Under the pieces are notes generated by a model that ran no database searches, was not told where the DNA came from, and saw only the letters and a program-made list of their open reading frames with translations. Source: Hymenobacter terricola (GTDB lineage Bacteria > Bacteroidota > Bacteroidia > Cytophagales > Hymenobacteraceae). Taken from it: a stretch of 64,000 nt of DNA. The position numbers were made by a program, and so were the translations under genes. Position 1 is the stretch's first letter. Each line of letters starts with the position of its first letter. Location of the stretch: positions 1-64,000 of the forward strand of contig NZ_JAGEMO020000013.1 of assembly GCF_017921975.2 (NCBI RefSeq). Reading direction: 5' to 3'. Below are positions 43,729-53,096 of the stretch, piece by piece.

Positions 43729-44724
43729 TTGAAACAGATTCTCACCAAACTATTCGACCACCAGCCCCTGACCCACGCCGAGGCCCATGCTGCTATGCGC
43801 CAGCTGGGCGAAGGCGGCGCCAACCCCGCCGAAACGGCCGCCTTCCTGGCGGTGTACCGGATGCGGCCTATTACCGTGGCCGAACTGGCCGGTTTCCGGC
43901 AGGCCTTGCTCGATTTGAGCCGCGACCCGGAGCTGGGCACTAATGAAGTGGTAGACATTGTGGGCACGGGCGGCGATGGCAAAAACACGCTCAATATTTC
44001 CACGCTGGCTTGTTTCATCGTGGCTGGGGCGGGCGTGAAAGTGGCCAAGCACGGCAATTTCGGCGTGTCGTCGGTGTCCGGGGCTTCCAATGTGCTGGCG
44101 CATTTTGGGTATAACTTCGAAGCCAGCTCCGACCAATTGCGGCGCCAGCTGGACCGGGCCGGCATCTGCTTTTTGCACGCGCCGGCGTTTCATCCGGCCA
44201 TGCGCCACGCCGGGCCGGTGCGCCGCGAGCTGGGCCTGCGTACCTTCTTCAACATGCTGGGCCCGCTGGTGAACCCCGCCCGGCCCGCCGCGCAGTTGTT
44301 GGGCGTGTTCAGCCTGGAGCTGCAGCGCCTCTACCATTACCTCATGCAGCCCACCGGCACGCGCTACGCCGTGGTGCACACCCTGGATGGCTACGATGAG
44401 CTGGCCCTCACCGGCCCGGCCAAGGTGGTATCATCCTTCGAAGGCGAGCGGCTGCTGACCGCCGACACGCTGGGCCTGCCCGCCTGCACCGCCGAAGACC
44501 TGGCCGGGGGCAGCACCATTGCCGCCGCCGCCGAGCTGTTCCACCACGTATTACAAGGCGACGGCACCGCCGCTCAGCGCCACGTGGTGACTGCCAACGC
44601 CGCCCTGGCCCTGCAATGCGCCCGCCCCGCCCTGGCCTGGGATACCGCCCTGGCCCAAAGCCGCGAATCCCTGGATTCGGGCGCAGCGAAAAGAGCCTTT
44701 GAAACCATGCTTTCCGTCAATTGA
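43729..44724 (+). CDS. trpD: Anthranilate phosphoribosyltransferase
   Basis: 331 residues from a TTG start at 43729 (MKQILTKLFDHQPLTHAEAH). It transfers the phosphoribosyl group of PRPP to anthranilate. PRPP site: DIVGTGGDGKNTLNISTLACFIVAGAG; next to it VAKHGNFGVSSVSGASNVLAHFGY; anthranilate region HPAMRHAGPVRRELGLRTFFNMLGPLVNPA. It follows trpG by 63 bases without palindrome structure. Confidence 0.96.
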   Translation: MKQILTKLFDHQPLTHAEAHAAMRQLGEGGANPAETAAFLAVYRMRPITVAELAGFRQALLDLSRDPELGTNEVVDIVGTGGDGKNTLNISTLACFIVAGAGVKVAKHGNFGVSSVSGASNVLAHFGYNFEASSDQLRRQLDRAGICFLHAPAFHPAMRHAGPVRRELGLRTFFNMLGPLVNPARPAAQLLGVFSLELQRLYHYLMQPTGTRYAVVHTLDGYDELALTGPAKVVSSFEGERLLTADTLGLPACTAEDLAGGSTIAAAAELFHHVLQGDGTAAQRHVVTANAALALQCARPALAWDTALAQSRESLDSGAAKRAFETMLSVN

Positions 44725-44835
44725 GAACGAGCAGTTATCAGGGAACGGTTAGGAATTGTCACCGGGTATTTCTTCATCCCAATTTTTCACTGCTCACCGA
44801 TAACTGCTCACTGCTCACTGCTAACTGTTCACTGT
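44725..44835. repeat. Palindromic spacer between trpD and trpC (ACTGCTCACTG words)
   Basis: GAGCAGTTATC (44729-44739) pairs perfectly with GATAACTGCTC (44799-44809). The right arm is a run of degenerate words: CACTGCT, CACCGAT, AACTGCT, CACTGCT, CACTGCT, AACTGTT, CACTG. The element starts at the trpD stop codon and ends 3 bases before the trpC ATG. Confidence 0.75.
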
Positions 44836-44838
44836 AAA

Positions 44839-45657
44839 ATGTCCACCATTCTCGATACCATCGTGGCGCACAAGCGCCAGGAAGTTGCCCAGCGCCGCGA
44901 GCTGGTGCCCGTCAAGCTGCTCGAAACCAGCCTGTATTTCAACTCCCAGCCCCTTTCGCTGCGGAAATATTTGCTACGCGAAGGCGGCAGCGGCCTCATC
45001 GCCGAGTTCAAGCGCAAGTCGCCATCCAAGGGCTGGATTAACCAGTATGCGCCGGTGGAACGCACCACGCTGGGCTACATGCAGGCCGGCGCGGCGGCCC
45101 TGTCCATCCTCACTGATGCCGAGTTTTTCGGCGGTAAAAACGAGGACCTGACCACGGCCCGCCGCTTCAATTTCTGCCCCATTCTGCGAAAGGATTTTGT
45201 GGTGGATGAGTACCAGATTCTCGAAGCCAAGAGCATCGGCGCCGATGCCGTGCTGCTGATTGCCGCCGTGCTCACGCCCGCCGAAATCGACGTGTTGGGT
45301 CGATTGGCCCGCTCGCTGGGTCTGGAGGTGCTGCTTGAAGTGCACGACGGCGAAGAGCTGGCCCGCTCCGCCAATGCGGAGGCTGTGAACCTAATCGGCG
45401 TCAACAACCGCAACCTGCACGATTTCAGCCTGAGCCTCGACACGTCAATGGCCCTCGCCGAAGCCATTCCCGGGGAATTTGTGAAGGTTTCAGAAAGCGG
45501 CATTTCCACCGCCCAAGCCATTGGGCAGCTGCGCGAGGCCGGCTACCGGGGCTTCCTGCTCGGCGAGGCCTTCATGCGGCACGCCCGGCCCGAACGCGCC
45601 TGCGCCGCATTGGTGCAGGAAATCGCGGCCCTGCCCAAAGCCGAAACCGTCTCGTAA
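44839..45657 (+). CDS. trpC: Indole-3-glycerol phosphate synthase
   Basis: 272 residues; TIM barrel closing the indole ring from CdRP. The signature region LIAEFKRKSPSKGWIN carries the catalytic Lys of EFKRKSPS. Others are AALSILTDAEFFGG, FCPILRKDFVVDEYQI, ADAVLLIAAVL, VLLEVHDGEEL, LIGVNNRNLHDFSL and VKVSESGI. Its start codon follows the palindromic spacer (GTAAAATG). Confidence 0.96.
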   Translation: MSTILDTIVAHKRQEVAQRRELVPVKLLETSLYFNSQPLSLRKYLLREGGSGLIAEFKRKSPSKGWINQYAPVERTTLGYMQAGAAALSILTDAEFFGGKNEDLTTARRFNFCPILRKDFVVDEYQILEAKSIGADAVLLIAAVLTPAEIDVLGRLARSLGLEVLLEVHDGEELARSANAEAVNLIGVNNRNLHDFSLSLDTSMALAEAIPGEFVKVSESGISTAQAIGQLREAGYRGFLLGEAFMRHARPERACAALVQEIAALPKAETVS

Positions 45658-45683
45658 CGAAGTAACTACGCCATTATTGAGCC

Positions 45684-46418
45684 ATGAAAACACCCCGCCC
45701 TAACCTGCCTGCTTTAGCTCAAGCCGCCGGCGTGCCCGGCGCGAAGGGGCCGCAACCTGCCGGCCCGGCTGCGCCTTCGCGGCTGCTGGTGAAGGTATGC
45801 GGCATGCGTGATGCGGCTGCTTTGGCCGCCGTAGCCGCGCTCGGACCAGATTTCCTGGGCTTCATTTTTGCGCCCAGGTCGCCCCGCTTCGTGGGCGATG
45901 CGCTGGCCCCCGAAGTGGTGCGGGCCCTGCCGCCGGCCATCTGGAAAGTGGGGGTGTTTGTGAACGAAACCACTGAGAACATCCTCGCCACGGCCCACCG
46001 GTTTGGGCTGGCGGCGGTGCAGCTGCACGGCCACGAAACGCCGGTGCAGTGCGAGGAGCTGAATGACGCGGGCCTGCTGGTGATGAAGGCGTTTGCAGTG
46101 GGGGAGGCGGTTGATTTTGCCGCCCTGCTGCCCTACGTGCCGTATTGCGACTTCTTCCTCTTTGATACCAAAGGAGCTGCGCCCGGTGGCAACGGGGCCA
46201 TTTTCAACTGGAATTTGCTGACGGACTACAACCTGCCGGTGCCGTATTTTCTGGCGGGCGGGCTGGCCCTGGAGCACGCCGCCGAGCTGGCGGCGCTACG
46301 CCTGCCGGGCCTGGTTGGCGTCGATTTAAACAGCGGCTTCGAAACCGAGCCGGGCGTGAAAGATGCCGGCCGGGTAGGAGAGATGCTGGCGGCTTTGCGT
46401 TTGACGAACGAGAAATGA
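45684..46418 (+). CDS. trpF: Phosphoribosylanthranilate isomerase, with N-terminal extension
   Basis: 244 residues. The barrel begins only at residue about 35 (LLVKVCGMRDAAALAAVA), with the general base Cys in VCGM. Other signatures are LGFIFAPRSPRFVG, VGVFVNETTENIL, AVQLHGHETP, FLFDTKGAAPGGNGAIFNW, FLAGGL and GVDLNSGFETEPGVKD (general acid Asp). The first 34 residues are Pro/Ala-rich and atypical. An alternative GTG start closer to the barrel may exist, but the ATG at 45684 is well placed 26 bases after trpC. Confidence 0.94.
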   Translation: MKTPRPNLPALAQAAGVPGAKGPQPAGPAAPSRLLVKVCGMRDAAALAAVAALGPDFLGFIFAPRSPRFVGDALAPEVVRALPPAIWKVGVFVNETTENILATAHRFGLAAVQLHGHETPVQCEELNDAGLLVMKAFAVGEAVDFAALLPYVPYCDFFLFDTKGAAPGGNGAIFNWNLLTDYNLPVPYFLAGGLALEHAAELAALRLPGLVGVDLNSGFETEPGVKDAGRVGEMLAALRLTNEK

Positions 46419-46453
46419 AGCATGACCGTCTGGAAATAACTTAATATAACCCA

Positions 46454-47650
<1,197 letters not shown>

Positions 47651-47677
47651 CCCTACGGGTTACGAAACACCGCTATT

Positions 47678-48457
47678 ATGGACCGCATCAAACACGCCTT
47701 CGCGAGCAAGCACAACCTGCTCAATACGTACTTCACGGCCGGTTATCCGTCGCTGCACGACACCCTGCCGCTGGCCGAAGCGCTGGTCGGAGCCGGGGCC
47801 GACATTCTCGAAATCGGCATGCCGTTTTCTGACCCACTGGCCGACGGCCCGGTCATTCAGGGGAGCAGCACGGTGGCCCTGGCCAATGGCATGAACCTGC
47901 CCGTGCTCTTTGCCCAGCTGCAAGGCCTGCGCGCGGCCGTGCCCGATGCGCCGGTGCTGCTCATGGGCTACCTCAACCCGGTGATGCAGTTTGGGGTGGA
48001 GGAGTTCTGCCGGCAGGCCGCCGCCGTGGGCGTCGATGGCCTCATTTTGCCCGATTTGCCACTGGATGAGTACGAAGAAACCTACCAACCAATCTTCCAG
48101 AAACACGGGTTGAAGGCCGTTTTTCTTATCACCCCGCAAACTTCAGCGGAGCGAATCCGTCGGCTCGATGACTTGTCGGAAGCCTTTCTTTACCTCGTGT
48201 CCGGCCCTGGCACCACGGGCGGCACCACGCCCACCGATGTGCCGGCTCAGCAGGAATACTTCGAACGCATCGCGGGCATGAAGCTGCGCAATCCGCGCCT
48301 CATCGGGTTCGGCATCGCCAACAAATCGGGCTTCGACCAGGCCTGCCAGCACGCCGAGGGGGCCATCATTGGCTCTGCCTTAATACAAGCCCTGAAAGAT
48401 GTGGACGATGCGCCTGCCGCCGCCGCCCGGTTTGTGCGCGGCATCAAACAGGCATAA
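47678..48457 (+). CDS. trpA: Tryptophan synthase alpha chain
   Basis: 259 residues; cleaves indole-3-glycerol phosphate and channels indole to TrpB. The catalytic Glu is in LEIGMPFSDPLADGPVIQ, and the second catalytic Asp region is VDGLILPDLPLDEYEE. Phosphate-site residues are in SGPGTTGGT and GFGIANKSGF, with GAIIGSALIQAL near the end. It is the last trp gene; a REP-like palindrome follows before the DAHP synthase gene. Confidence 0.97.
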   Translation: MDRIKHAFASKHNLLNTYFTAGYPSLHDTLPLAEALVGAGADILEIGMPFSDPLADGPVIQGSSTVALANGMNLPVLFAQLQGLRAAVPDAPVLLMGYLNPVMQFGVEEFCRQAAAVGVDGLILPDLPLDEYEETYQPIFQKHGLKAVFLITPQTSAERIRRLDDLSEAFLYLVSGPGTTGGTTPTDVPAQQEYFERIAGMKLRNPRLIGFGIANKSGFDQACQHAEGAIIGSALIQALKDVDDAPAAAARFVRGIKQA

Positions 48458-48478
48458 TTATTTTTCAAATTTCCTGAA

Positions 48479-48574
48479 CGTCATGCTGAGCGCAGCCGAA
48501 GCAACTCGGCTGAGCAACTAATCAATAGCATTGCAACGAAGCGGTCGAGATGCTTCGACAAGCTCAGCATTACG
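48479..48574. repeat. REP-like palindrome between trpA and DAHP synthase
   Basis: CGTCATGCTGAGC (48479-48491) is the near-perfect inverse of GCTCAGCATTACG (48562-48574), with GCCGAAGCA/TGCTTCGAC pairing inside. It is the same family as 1787 and 19384. It lies upstream of the GTG start chosen for the next gene. Confidence 0.7.
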
Positions 48575-48600
48575 GGCGGATTTCCCCGAACGACAATTCC

Positions 48601-49605
48601 GTGATAATTCAACTCGAAAAATCGGCTTCCGTGCCCACCATTACCGAGCACCTCAAGCAGCAGGGCTACAAAACCACCGAAGTCACGACCCAGCACGCGC
48701 ACTACCTGGTGGCCATTGGGAAGAAGGATTTTGATATTCGCACCATCGGCCAGCTGCCGGGGGTGCGCGACGTGCACCGCGTGTCCGACGATTACAAGCT
48801 GGTGAGCCGCAAGTGGCGCGTGAAGCCCACCGTGCTCGACCTCGGCGACGGGGTTACGATTGGCGAGGGCACGCTGGCGCTGTGCGCCGGCCCGTGCAGC
48901 ATCGAGAGCGAGGCCCAGATGGAGAAGGTAATGGACCACCTCGTGGCCAACGGCGTGCGCCTGATGCGCGGCGGCGTGTTCAAGCCCCGCTCGTCGCCCT
49001 ACGCTTTTCGCGGGCTGGGGCTGGAGGGCTTGCGCGATTTTCACCGCATGGCCCGGGCGCGCGGCCTGAAGATTGTGACCGAGGTGATGCAGGTGTCGCA
49101 GGTGGAAGAAATGCACGATTTCGTGGACGTGTTCCAGGTGGGGGCGCGCAATACGCAAAACTTCAACCTGCTCGATGCCCTGGGCGGCGTCGACAAGCCG
49201 GTGCTGCTCAAGCGCGGCATTTCGGGCACCATTGAAGAGCTGCTTTCTTCGGCCGAGTACGTGTTTTCGGGGGGCAATGAGAAGCTCATTCTCTGCGAGC
49301 GCGGCATTCGCACGTTCGAAACGGCCAGCCGCAATACCTTGGACTTGAACGCAGTACCCATCCTGAAAGCCAAAAGCCACTTGCCGGTAATTGTCGACCC
49401 ATCGCACGGCATCGGCATTCGGGAATACGTGCCGGCCATGGCGCTGGCCGCCGTGCTGGCCGGCGCCGACGGCATTGTGTACGAAACCCACGAAACCCCC
49501 GAAACGGCCGCCTCCGATGGCCAGCAAACCCTTGATTTTGAAGAATCTGCTCGCCTCATTCGGAATCTGCGGCGCGTGTACCAGCTTCGGAGCGAGCTGG
49601 AATAA
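48601..49605 (+). CDS. aroF: DAHP synthase with N-terminal ferredoxin-like regulatory domain
   Basis: 334 residues from GTG 48601 (reads IIQLEKSASVPTITEHLKQQ); the frame extends 17 codons upstream into REP DNA and those codons are not part of the family. The N-terminal 80 residues form the ACT/ferredoxin-like domain of TM0343-type enzymes; the barrel follows with CAGPCSIES, GVRLMRGGVFKPRSSPYAF, LKIVTEVMQ, VGARNTQNF, KPVLLKRGI, ERGIRTFE and the metal-site VDPSHGIG. It catalyses the first step of aromatic biosynthesis and sits next to the trp genes it feeds. The N-terminal domain suggests feedback control by an aromatic amino acid. Confidence 0.92.
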   Translation: MIIQLEKSASVPTITEHLKQQGYKTTEVTTQHAHYLVAIGKKDFDIRTIGQLPGVRDVHRVSDDYKLVSRKWRVKPTVLDLGDGVTIGEGTLALCAGPCSIESEAQMEKVMDHLVANGVRLMRGGVFKPRSSPYAFRGLGLEGLRDFHRMARARGLKIVTEVMQVSQVEEMHDFVDVFQVGARNTQNFNLLDALGGVDKPVLLKRGISGTIEELLSSAEYVFSGGNEKLILCERGIRTFETASRNTLDLNAVPILKAKSHLPVIVDPSHGIGIREYVPAMALAAVLAGADGIVYETHETPETAASDGQQTLDFEESARLIRNLRRVYQLRSELE

Positions 49606-49651
49606 CGAAAAATTAATGTGACGAAATGCTTGAATTTCCGGAATCAATTCC

Positions 49652-49820
49652 TAAATTCGTAACAGTCATGCGCCACCAATTTGTCAATCGTATTATGCTA
49701 GTCGCTTGCCCCAAACAGGGCGAGAACGGGCTGCGATTGGCGCTACCGGAGAACGAGGCATGACCCCCGAACTTCACTAGAATCTTTCAAAAGCCCGAAT
49801 CCGCCAGGATATCGGGCTTT
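49652..49820 (+). promoter_or_regulatory. Leader region with attenuator-like terminator before phenylalanine hydroxylase
   Basis: A promoter-like TTG (49630-49632), 19 bases, TAAATTCG (49652-49659, one mismatch) is followed by a 31-codon frame (49668-49763), a hairpin CTTGCCC/GGGCGAG (49705-49711, 49718-49724), then CGGGCT (49727-49732), which could pair with AGCCCG of a terminator at 49790-49820. The terminator (AAAGCCCGA/TCGGGCTTT plus T-run) ends 18 bases before phhA. The frame has only one Phe codon, so it may just be a terminator for aroF. Confidence 0.45.
49790..49820 (+). terminator. Terminator between DAHP synthase and phhA
   Basis: AAAGCCCGA (49790-49798) with TCGGGCTTT (49812-49820), inner ATCC/GGAT, and a run of T after it. 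It may end the trp-aroF transcript, control phhA, or both. Confidence 0.8.
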
Positions 49821-49838
49821 TTTTTCGCCCAAGCAGCT

Positions 49839-50570
49839 ATGTTTAACAAAGCCAACCTTTCGAATACCGCCAACGCTGCCAACCAGGACCAGCTGGTGTG
49901 GAAAATGCTCTTTGACCGCCAGACGGCTCTGTTGCACCGGCGGGCGGTGCCGGCGTTCAGCCAGGGCCTGGCCCGGCTGGGGTTGCGGCGCGAAGCCATC
50001 CCCGACATCGGGCAGCTCAGCGCCACGGTGCGGGAGCACACGGGCTGGCAGCTGGCCCCGGTGGGGCGGCCGTTTGAGCCGGCAGCTTTTTTTGAGCTGC
50101 TGGCCGAGCGGAAGTTTCCGATTGTGACCCGCATCCGGCCCATGCACCGCTTCGATTTCAGCCCCGAGCCGGACTTGTTTCACGACCTTTTCGGGCACGT
50201 GCCCATGCTGCTGGACGAAGGCCTGGCCGATTTTCTGCATGCGCTGGCGCTGGCATACCGCGCGCAGCCCGCCAATTCACCGGCCCGGGAACAGCTGTGG
50301 GCCCTGTATTTTTTCACGGCCGAGTTTGGGCTGGTGCAGCACGAAGGCCAGCCCCGGCTGTACGGCGCGGGCCTGCTGTCGTCGGCCGGCGAAATCCACC
50401 ACTGCGTGAATGAGTACACGCCGCGCCCGGCCTTCGACCTGGCCACCGTGCTGCACACGCCGGTAACGGGCACGCGCTACCAGAACCAGTACTTCATGCT
50501 GCCCGCGTGGGAACAACTCACCGACTGCGTGGAGGAACTGGCCGGAATGCTGGCGGTGGTGCGGGCGTAG
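49839..50570 (+). CDS. phhA: Phenylalanine 4-hydroxylase
   Basis: 243 residues, the usual bacterial size. A non-heme iron, tetrahydropterin-dependent enzyme turning Phe into Tyr. Iron ligands are His115 and His120 in PDLFHDLFGHVP, with the third ligand Glu in FFTAEFGLVQHEG. RIRPMHRFDFSPEPDLF and GAGLLSSAGEI match the family. It is placed behind aromatic biosynthesis genes and could supply Tyr or drain Phe. The start is ATG 49839. Confidence 0.94.
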   Translation: MFNKANLSNTANAANQDQLVWKMLFDRQTALLHRRAVPAFSQGLARLGLRREAIPDIGQLSATVREHTGWQLAPVGRPFEPAAFFELLAERKFPIVTRIRPMHRFDFSPEPDLFHDLFGHVPMLLDEGLADFLHALALAYRAQPANSPAREQLWALYFFTAEFGLVQHEGQPRLYGAGLLSSAGEIHHCVNEYTPRPAFDLATVLHTPVTGTRYQNQYFMLPAWEQLTDCVEELAGMLAVVRA

Positions 50571-50605
50571 CGGTGCGGCCTGGTAGCCAATCCGTAGCAC
50601 CGCCG

Positions 50606-50613
50606 TAGCTTCG
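50606..50613 (+). promoter_or_regulatory. -7-like box TAGCTTCG of the AraC-type regulator
   Basis: One mismatch from TAnnTTTG (C for T at the seventh position), ending 5 bases before ATG 50618. With the rnpB calibration the message would start at the start codon. Confidence 0.45.
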
Positions 50614-50617
50614 CAAC

Positions 50618-51922
50618 ATGCTGTTTCAATTCGATGCGCATAGCGCGTTGCTGCTGCCATTTGTGGTGCCGGGGGTGGTGCTGGCCCTGCACCTGCTGGC
50701 GCGGGCAGCTCGCCACGGCACCCTGGCCGATGGCCTGCTGGCCCTGCTGCTCCTCCTGAATGTGCTGCCCGTGGCGCAGTGGATGCTGGGCTACGCCGGC
50801 TGGTACGACAGCCATAATGGCTATTCTACGGCCATGTTTTACGTGCCGTGGAGCCCCTGGCTGGCTTGGGGGCCTGCCTTTTACCTGTATTTCCGGAGCC
50901 TGACCAACCAGGAATTCCGACTGCAGCGGCATTGGCTACACCTACTGCCGGGGCTGATGTATGCGGGCCTATTTGCGGCGGCGGCCCTCTACGACCTGGC
51001 CTGGAGCCACAGCTTGCGTGGGCAGCCGCTGCCGTACCACTTTGGGACCAAAGGCGCCGCGGCCGAAGCGCTGGATGCGCTGAGCGCACCCGCCGAATGG
51101 CTGGGCTATGCCCTGATGCTGGGCTACGGCCTGGCTACGTTGCGGCTCTTTCGCCGCTATCGGCGTTACCTCGATGACAACTTTTCGGATACGGCGAGGC
51201 TGCGGTTTCGGGGGCTGCGCGACTTGTTGGTAGCCGCGCTGCTGGGCCTACTGCTCTGGGTGGGCTTTGAAGTGGTGAACCGGGCCGTGGGCCCCCTTGG
51301 CTACGGCGGCTACTGGTACGCCTACTTCATCAACGGAGCCTTAATTTACTACCTTAGCATCGTGGGCTTGCAGGCTAATTTCTCGGCCTTGGTTTCGCTT
51401 CGATTTGATTATGAAATGATTGGCGAGGTGAGCGTCCCGGTCACGGCTCCCGTTGTGAGCACGATACCGGCCTTGGCTGTCGCGTCGCTCTCCTTCGCCA
51501 CTTCGGCTCCGGGGCGCGTGGCTCCCGAAGCTACCGCCCCCGAACCAGCTGCCTTGCGCGCGGCGCCCGACTTTGACCCCGAACTGCACCCGTGGCGCGA
51601 AAAACTGCTGCGGCTAATGGCCGATGAGCAGCCGTGGCTGGAACCCGAACTGACACTGGCTGAGCTGGCCCACCGCCTGCACACCAACACTTCGCTGCTT
51701 TCGCGGGTCATCAACACCGGTTGCGGGCAAAACTTCAACGACTTCGTGAACAGCTACCGCGTGGCCGAAGCCGAGCGCAAGCTGCAAAACCCGCGCCTGG
51801 CGCATTACTCGCTGGTCGGCATTGCGCTGGAGTCGGGGTTCAATTCCAAATCGACTTTCAACCGGGTATTCAAGAAGCTGACGGGGCGCACACCGGGCGA
51901 GGTTACACGGCCCAAATCATAA
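50618..51922 (+). CDS. Membrane-bound AraC-family transcriptional regulator
   Basis: 434 residues: seven or so transmembrane helices (about 1-255; LLLPFVVPGVVLALHLLA, LLPGLMYAGLFAAAALYDLAW, LLVAALLGLLLWVGFEVV), a variable Pro/Ala-rich linker (about 265-320), and a C-terminal AraC helix-turn-helix (about 330-434; LTLAELAHRLHTNTSLLSRVINTGCGQNFNDFVNSYRVAEAERKL, then GIALESGFNSKSTFNRVFKKLTGRTPGEV). This architecture is frequent in Bacteroidota and would couple a membrane-sensed signal to DNA binding. The target is unknown. Confidence 0.88.
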   Translation: MLFQFDAHSALLLPFVVPGVVLALHLLARAARHGTLADGLLALLLLLNVLPVAQWMLGYAGWYDSHNGYSTAMFYVPWSPWLAWGPAFYLYFRSLTNQEFRLQRHWLHLLPGLMYAGLFAAAALYDLAWSHSLRGQPLPYHFGTKGAAAEALDALSAPAEWLGYALMLGYGLATLRLFRRYRRYLDDNFSDTARLRFRGLRDLLVAALLGLLLWVGFEVVNRAVGPLGYGGYWYAYFINGALIYYLSIVGLQANFSALVSLRFDYEMIGEVSVPVTAPVVSTIPALAVASLSFATSAPGRVAPEATAPEPAALRAAPDFDPELHPWREKLLRLMADEQPWLEPELTLAELAHRLHTNTSLLSRVINTGCGQNFNDFVNSYRVAEAERKLQNPRLAHYSLVGIALESGFNSKSTFNRVFKKLTGRTPGEVTRPKS

Positions 51923-52015
51923 GCCGGGACGGCCCAAGGCGTAAGTTGGAGCGCGGGCGGGGCCGGGGTGGGGGACATTTGGGACATTGTTTCACCAACC
52001 CCCAACCAGCACGTT

Positions 52016-52429
52016 ATGACACGCTTCCTCCACCTGCCGGCCACCCGGCGCCACCTGCTTGCGGTCCTGGCCGCGGCCATTCTGCTGCCGCTGCTGAACT
52101 ATGCGGGCACCATCCATTCCAACCTGTTTATTGAAGCTGGCAAGCAATTTATCTTGGGTGGCGACCAGCGCGGGGCCTTTAAAGTAGCTGCCCGTAACGT
52201 GGGTCCGGTGCCCGTCGAGATAAAGGAACGGCCCCGGGGCGGCGGCATTTTTGGCAAGACCACCCTGGCGCCGGGCCAGAAAGGAGTGCTGCAGTTTGGC
52301 GCGGGCTCCACGGCCGTACTGCTCAACCCCAGCGCCGAAAAAGCCAACCTTGACCTGACCATCACCGGCGATACCAAACAGCTGGGCATGACCTACGAGC
52401 CAGTACAGGCCGGCAGCAGCGTGAAATAA
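52016..52429 (+). CDS. Small anchored or exported protein of unknown function
   Basis: 137 residues from ATG 52016; 16 upstream codons are poor in family-like content. One hydrophobic N-terminal helix (LLAVLAAAILLPLLNYAG) is followed by a beta-rich domain (KQFILGGDQRGAFKVAARNVGPVPVEIKERP, TVLLNPSAEKANLDLTITGDTKQLGMTYEP, quoted in parts). No known motif. It is convergent with the Mpo1-like gene, with only a weak hairpin between them. Confidence 0.65.
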   Translation: MTRFLHLPATRRHLLAVLAAAILLPLLNYAGTIHSNLFIEAGKQFILGGDQRGAFKVAARNVGPVPVEIKERPRGGGIFGKTTLAPGQKGVLQFGAGSTAVLLNPSAEKANLDLTITGDTKQLGMTYEPVQAGSSVK

Positions 52430-52460
52430 CGTACCGAGGACTCGTAGTGTCCGCGGTATA

Positions 52461-52931
52461 TCAGTACCCCCAGCCCAGCCGGCGGTACACAAAGTGCAAC
52501 AGCCACAGCGGCCCAATCAGCAGAAACTGCAGGTCTTTCAGGAAGCTGGGTTTCTTGCCTTCCACCTTGTGGCCCCAGAACTGGCCCACCCAGGCCAGTG
52601 CGAAAATGATGAGGCAAATGGCCCACAGTGGCAACACCGCTACGCCCGCTACCACGCGCAACGCAGCCGCCATTGCCACCCACACCAGCACCATACCCAG
52701 CGCCAGCCGGCCGCTCAGCCGCACGTAGTAGACCAGCGCCAGCAGCATCACCAAAGTGCCCCAGTTTAGCCAGGGGCTGATATTCTGAATGGCCGTTGGC
52801 ACGGGCACCGACCACAGCAGGCCCAGCAGCGAGAACATTATCAGCGGCACGCACACCCAGTGCACCAGCTTGTTGGTGGGGTTCTGGTGGCTTTCGCCGT
52901 ATTCGGAGAGGAGGGAAGTAAGCGCGGCCAT
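52461..52931 (-). CDS. Mpo1-like (DUF962) membrane protein
   Basis: 156 residues, four transmembrane helices. The conserved Mpo1/YGL010w motifs are present: YGESHQNPTNKLVHWVCVPL near the N-terminus and GQFWGHKVEGKKPSFLKDLQ with LIGPLWLL near the C-terminus. Both carry the conserved histidines. Yeast Mpo1 is an Fe-dependent dioxygenase in 2-hydroxy fatty acid oxidation; bacterial members are presumed to act on similar lipids, unproven here. Confidence 0.88.
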   Translation of the reverse strand: MAALTSLLSEYGESHQNPTNKLVHWVCVPLIMFSLLGLLWSVPVPTAIQNISPWLNWGTLVMLLALVYYVRLSGRLALGMVLVWVAMAAALRVVAGVAVLPLWAICLIIFALAWVGQFWGHKVEGKKPSFLKDLQFLLIGPLWLLHFVYRRLGWGY

Positions 52932-53023
52932 AACGTGGGAATTTTAGGGAGAAAGAGGCTGAAAATTACTCAGAAACCCCGCTATTTCAATTCTGAAAAT
53001 GCGTTCGGGGCTGGCTCAAGACG

Positions 53024-53056
53024 AAAAAGGCCACTGGAATTTCCAGCGGCCTTTTT
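53024..53056 (-). terminator. Terminator after the large T9SS protein gene
   Basis: AAAAAGGCCACTGGAA (53024-53039) pairs with TTCCAGCGGCCTTTTT (53041-53056) with one mismatch. It lies about 40 bases past the stop codon of the minus-strand gene. Confidence 0.75.
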
Positions 53057-53096
53057 GTCTGTTTTTCGCCCATTTCCTGTTGCGGCCCAACGAGTG

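Noticed and set aside
52432..52457. Short hairpin between convergent genes at 52429 and 52461
   Set aside because: Stem has a bulge and no T-tract; too weak to call a terminator.
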